DNA from: Callorhinus ursinus
Taxonomy: Eukaryota; Chordata; Mammalia; Carnivora; Otariidae
Assembly (NCBI RefSeq): GCF_003265705.1
Contig: NW_020312867.1
Location: 1,670,600-1,734,599, forward strand
Length of the DNA stretch: 64,000 bases
Reading direction: 5' to 3'
In this document: positions 49,401 through 55,400 of the stretch, one piece after another
Layout of the letters: each line of letters opens with the position of its first letter
How positions within the stretch are numbered: the first letter of the stretch is position 1
Translations under genes and position numbers: made by a program
The notes under the pieces: model-generated
Database searches by the model: none
The model's input: only the letters and a program-made list of their open reading frames with translations
What the model was told of the DNA's origin: nothing

Positions 49401-52400
49401 GGCCAGAAGCTGCCCTATTGGGCAGTGTAGCTCTGGGAGCAGGAAGAGGAGAACGGCCCAGCCCCCGGCGAGGAAGTGTTTTCCTCCCGGCCTGAACTTC
49501 TCTTCCGCCCTGGCCTCCCTGTGAGGCAGATCCCCTGCCCTGTTCTGGGGCAAAATAATGTCAAGAGCCGACCCAGTCGGCAGCCCCCGGACAGAGCCTC
49601 TGTCGCTCAAGGCTCCTGGTCAGAAACCCGCACACAGGCCTCCTGGGTCTCTTTCCCTGCCTGGCTTGGTCACTGCACCCGATTATCTTCCTAAACACAA
49701 GCCTGAGGCCCTGGGAGGGGTTGTGGCCACTCAGGTCACTTAGTGAGGCAGCATAGAGCCTGGTGTCCTGCCCCCCAGCCACCTGATCCTGGTTTGTGCT
49801 TTGGCAGCCTTCAGGCCTGAGGAGGCAAAGGGGTCTTGGTGGTGGGGTCTTCTGATCGTCCTCTGAGGGGCAGTGTGAACGCTTTTCATCCTGGGGCCTC
49901 GGTAAGGAGGGTCCCACTTGCTGGGTCACCTGGGCAAATGGCTGCCTCCCTGAACCTCAGTGTCCCCATGAGGCCCGTGTCAGTCATGACCCTGCAGCGG
50001 AGGACTGTCCGGTGGGGCGGGGGGTGGGGGGGGAGGAGGCCGTGCACAGAGTAGGTGCTCCATACCCGGGAGCCGGCATGCTCACATGCGGAGCTGGTGG
50101 AGAGGCCCAGGGCGCGGAGAGCTCTGTGTTTATGGAGTCTGTTTGCCCTCGCGTGGCCCCCTACTCTTGCCTGTCAGACGCATGTTTCCTCCCCTTCATT
50201 ACCTCTGCCTCTGCCCTTGGCCCCCAGTGGTCCGGCGTGAGGGCCACGGCCTTGGAGTTCCTCAGAAGGCCTGTCTGTGTTTCAGGCCTGGAGTCCGTGG
50301 TAGCGACAGTGCCACCTCCTGGTTTCTCTATCTCGGGCCCACCACGGGCACTCCTGGGGCCGCATACCCAGAGCAGACTGCCTAGCAGGGTCCCTGAGCA
50401 GGGGGAAGCCCTCAGGGGCAAAGCCAGTGGCACCAGGACAGGACCCCAACACTTCGGGCTGCTAGAACATGTGTTCTGAGGTCAGCCAGGCCTGGCTTTG
50501 CCTCTGGCCTCCCCCACCCTCTAAATGTACAAACCTGGGTGGGATGAACTTGCTCTCGGAGCCTCGAATCACCCCCATCATTCAATGGGGCAACAGCACA
50601 CCATGCTGATGGGCCGCTGGAAGGACTGGAGGAGACCGTGCGCTCAGGAAATACCTGGAAAGTATAAAATGGGGCCTGATCATGGGAAGGCAGAGAAGCC
50701 CTGAGGGTGTGTCCTGAACACCTACTGTGCCAGATGGCGGTCTCGGTGCTGGGCCCAGTGGCTCCTGAGCCCCTCCCAACCCCGATGGCTTTCGAAGGAC
50801 CCAGCTGTCACCTCTGCATCCCGGCCCCGGGGGACCTCGGCAGGGGTCCGTCCCTACGGGTATGTTTCGTGGCCAGCATACCCAAGTTCTAGTTCCTAAT
50901 CATTCTGACGATGGGTTGTGGGCCCCTGGGGATTTGTGTTCTCCGTTCCAGGCCTCAGGTTCCCCACTTGTAGGAAGGCTGTTTGATTTTGAAGAGCCCA
51001 CCAGCCCCGGGGTGTGACTGTGCACCAACAGGTTCTTCTCATGTTCAGAACCGCTTCAAAGGGAGGAACTGTCTTTCCTGGAATGTGAGGCATTAGGTGA
51101 ACTCCAGCCCGGGGCCAACGATGCCAGAAGAACTTCCTTCCTGTTGAGTCACGCTTTGCCACCCAGTTACCATCTGGGCCCTTGGAGCATTGTTCCGCCA
51201 AGGCTCAGCCAAGCCTGTCGGTGTTTCCCATCATCCCGGGGATGTGTTCACGGCAGAGCGCTCCCTCCTGCCTCGGAGACCCGTGAGGGGCGCAGCCTGC
51301 AGGGAGAGGGCGGAGGAGGGCAGAGGTCCTGTGTGTTGCCCTCGGGCTGCAAGGTGGGGCTAGTCTAGGGTGCTCGGTCAGGCCTCCAGTGCCAAGCTCG
51401 GCCTCAGATAGATGCTTTCACCACCCCGCCCCCCACCAAGACCCCAGCCTTTGGCTGGCTGGCTTGTTATTCTTTGATGATAAGATCTGGGGAATTTCCA
51501 GAATGTGCTGATAGGAAACCGGGCCTAGGACAGAGAGCCATCCCCACCCTTGCCTCCTTGCACTGCTTCTCTCCCTTCCCCTTCCTGCCCCAACCTGTGC
51601 TCTCTCTCCTCCCCTCACCCCTCCAGGTGGGTCACTGGGAGTGCGGCCACTGTGCCTCTGCGGCCACGCCCAGAGCACTTTCTAGAACAGGGCTAGCCAT
51701 CTAAGGAACAACTGAGACTGGCTGTACGTGTTCTCCTCTCTCAGCCAAGGCCACGATGCTTCCATGGACCAAGGTTCTCAAAGGTTCGGCCCCACCCTGG
51801 CTTCAGCCTTCTGGAAAAGTCAACAGTTGGGGCCACATCCTCTAAGCTCCTGGAGGGCAGTGTTATCCCTTCCCGTGTAGCTGGCCGGTTTCCACTCGGT
51901 TCCACCAGGCCCTGACCAGGGGATTTTTACTCCTTTCTGTCTTTTTTGGCAGAAGGTTGGGTTTTCTTCCCACACGTCGTCTGCGCAGAGGTTGGGGCAG
52001 ATCCATCCCGGGAACGAACAGCTGGGGCGTGGGGCAGGCCGGGGCTTAGACCTTGACCTGCAGCGAGAAGGTGGCTGTCCGTCAGGCCCCCACCATCTTT
52101 TTTTTTTTTTTTTTAAGATTTTATTTATTTATTTGACAGAGAAAGACACAGCGAGAGCAGGAACACAAGCAGGGGGAGCGGGAGAGGGAGAAGCAGGCTT
52201 CCCGCGGAGCAGGGAGCCCGGTGCGGGGCTCGATCCCAGGACCCTGGGATCATGACCTGAGCCGAAGGCAGACGCTTAACGACTGAGCCACCCCGGCGCC
52301 CAGGCCCCCACCGTCTTTCAGACGGACGCCGTGAGGAGAATCTCAGTGGCGCTTGCAGGCTCAGCACCCCTACCCCTCGCCGACCGCCCGCCTCAGCGCA

Positions 52401-55400
52401 GAGCCCTCGGCAGACAAGAATATCTAGCTGGAACTGAACGAGCATGACTTGGCTTATATTTATTTTTGCCAGTTACCTTCTATTTATAGTAAATGAGACT
52501 GGTTTGCCGCAAATAAGGAAAAGCGTCCACAGGCAAAAAAGGTTAAAAAGTATAAGGCGAGTGGACTGAGAGCAAAACAATGAGCAAATAATGAGGTTAT
52601 CCTCAGATGTGTGCAAATTCCGGCGAGTGGCTGGAGCCTGGTAGAGGAGTGAGGGGACAGATGGCAGGAAAAGAGGCAGCCATGTCTCCCATCATGGCCC
52701 GGGGTTGGCTGGGCTCCACTGAGCCCCAAGACCAGCCCTCCAGCGCTCCCATGTGAGGGGAGGTCCACGGAGCCTTCCAGAAGGGGTTTGCCCAAGGCTC
52801 TCTGAGACTGAGTGGACGAGCACTTCGCGGCCAAGCCTGCAGATTCTCAGTCCTGTGCTCTTTGCTCTTCTTTCCTGCCTCCTGCAAGCTGACCCCTAGT
52901 GTCCTTGTGCCTCAGTGTTGTCAGAAAAATGGGGCTAGAAACCCCACTTTGCTTCTCCGCGGTGGAAGGGGTTGGCTCTTCTCATCCCCTCCTCACTGTG
53001 TGGCTTTTGCTCTGAAGTGTCCTCTGGTCTTAGCTCCTCCCAGCAGGTGCCAGATGTCCCAGGGAACAGAAGAGAAACTGAGAGGAGAGGTCACCTTCCC
53101 AGGGTCACACAGCCAGTCAGTGGCCATGCTGCACCAGGTCTCCTGATCTGAGCACTTACTGGTGGAAGTATTTCTTCATCTGTAAAATGGGTACAATCCC
53201 ACCAGCTTCATGTGGGGGAATTAAGGTCCTGAGAAGTGGAGTGACTTGCCCAGCATCACCAGCTGGCTAAGGGCAAAGAGGCAAGATCAGAACCCAGGCC
53301 TGTTGGAGCTCCAACACTTCCCTGACCAGCTGTCCTGCCTCCCCTCCCAGCTCCTTCCTGGGGACCCCCGAGCCAGGGCAGATGGGGGAAAAGGCCTGGG
53401 ATCTGCCTATTCGTTCACTAGCTATGTGACCTCAAGCACATTCTTTCCCCTCTCTGTGCCTCGTGGAGATGCCGTGGGAGAGATGGGGGCCGTATATCAG
53501 CTATCATGAGTGTTCTTCCCTCTCCTTTCCTGCAGAGAAGAGCATTCCACTTCGAATCCTCTATGAGAAGTACTGTGAGTGTCTGACCGAGTCAAACCTC
53601 ATCAAGGTGTGGGGCCTCCTCATGGAGCCGGATGCCAACAGCTACCTGTTGGCCGAGAGGGACATCTATCTGGAGAATCCAGAAATCAAGATCCGGGTAC
53701 GGGATGGGCTGGGCAGGGTATGGGGCTGGGGGCGGGGTCCCAGGACAGCTCCCCCCACCCCACATGCACATACCAGCAGCCCTGCCACCTCCAGATCTTT
53801 GATGCCCCAGGGTTCTTCAAATCCTAACTTCATCAAAGGAAAGCATCATGAAGCTGAAAGAATTTGGGACTCCTACCTCTAGGAATGAATCCTAGAATCC
53901 CAGAGTGGTGGTGGGGTGGTGGAAATTAGGGATCTCAGAATCATGGACCCTTGAAAGCTAAGGTGAGATCCCCAGGCCCTGGGGCCCTAGTGGGGCAGGG
54001 AGAGGCAGAGGGTTTAAGGGCACAGACTCTGCAGTCTGACTCCCTGGGTTTGTGCATGGGTGGCCCTGGGCAGGTCACTTTGCCCCTCTCGACCTCGGTT
54101 TATTTGTCTGCGAGGTGGAGTTAATACTAGCACCTAGGTGTGTTGTACGAATTAAATGCGCATCCCAGGAAATGCATTATAAGGGCTCATAAGGGCTGAC
54201 TATTCTTATCACCATCATCGTCGGCATCATAGTGATTCGCCTGGAGGAGCCACAGCCCCAGAATCCCAAATGCTGCAGTTACAAATAAGTGGTAAAGGGC
54301 AAGAGGGGGCAGGAGCGAGCATTGCATGCCACACGCTCCGCTAGGAGCTTGCACATATTAGCTCAATTAATCCTCAGGACAGCCCTGCAGCAAGGCATTT
54401 CTCTCCTAAGAAGAAACCAAGGCTCAGAGGGGGTAGTTACTTTCCCAAGGTCACACAGTGAGGAAGGGGTAGAGATCAGCCTGGCCCCAAAGCCTGTGAT
54501 CTTTCCATCCAGGCCCTAGAACAAGGGAGGCACTTTCTACATCCCCCGAGTCACGTGGAGCCTCACTGCAGGTCCGTGAACGTCCGTGTTTTCTAGATGA
54601 GGAAACAGGCACAGAGGTGGGGAGCGATTGTGCCAGAGCGGGGCCAAATCGCAGCAAATATAGAGATGGCCCCGCCAGGCCCCTGCCTGCCCTTGAGGGT
54701 CTCTAGGCTCCTCTCCCTCAGGCCTGCGCCTGACATCTGTCCCGTCTTCCAGATCCTGGGAGAGCCCAAGCAGAACCGCAAGCTGATGGCTGAGGCGTCC
54801 CTGCGGAACCCCCTCCCCACGCCCCTGTTAGGCTGCACCTTCACCATGGAGGGCGCCGGCCTGATGGAGGAGCAGAAGATCATGGACGTGTAAGTGCCGG
54901 TCACTCCAGCTGGTGGGCCTGGGAGCACAGGGCAGGTGCTGGTGGAGGGAGGGGCTGCCTGCAGGCACCAAACCCTGGCCAGTAACTCCCTCCTCTCATC
55001 TCTCACACACCCACCCACACACCTGCCTTAATACACCATGTGACCCTTCCCCAGCCCCTTAGGCACAGTTCCACCCTCGCATCCTCCCGGAGCACCCGTA
55101 CCATTCTAGCTGCCTTCTGTGCCCGTGTCCTCCCGAACCTGCACAGTTAACACATTCAGTCACTAAGCACCCGCCTCTAGGGCCTCACGTACACACAAGC
55201 ATCCACATCTGGAATGTGTGCGAGTGTACACGTGTGGGTGTGTCCTCATAGATACCTATCTACATACACAAAGACAAACATCGATCCTTTTTTTACTTTT
55301 TTATTGTATGGTAACTTACATACGGTAAATAACACAAGTCCTGTATGTACAGCTCAGTGCATTTTCACACATGGAGTCCCCTGAGTGTTCCCACTCTTAC

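Larger units (their letters stand above)
48795..53535 (+). other. TGM2: TGM2 intron 10
   Basis: Donor GTGAGG, acceptor CTGCAG; about 4.7 kb. It starts with the ten-codon read-through tail, then MIR copies (48840-49110, 50470-50690, 53050-53150, 53160-53340), a DNA-transposon-like fossil (49270-49440) and a minus SINE with clear target duplication (52101-52301). Confidence 0.88.
53697..54752 (+). other. TGM2: TGM2 intron 11
   Basis: Donor GTACGG, acceptor TTCCAG. Two MIR copies in opposite orientation occupy much of it (54005-54220 plus, 54320-54560 minus). No gene is seen. Confidence 0.88.

Noticed and set aside
52101..52301. tRNA-like gene from the box A/B-like head of the SINEs
   Set aside because: These are tRNA-derived SINEs with tails and target duplications; no tRNA gene with a complete cloverleaf was found.
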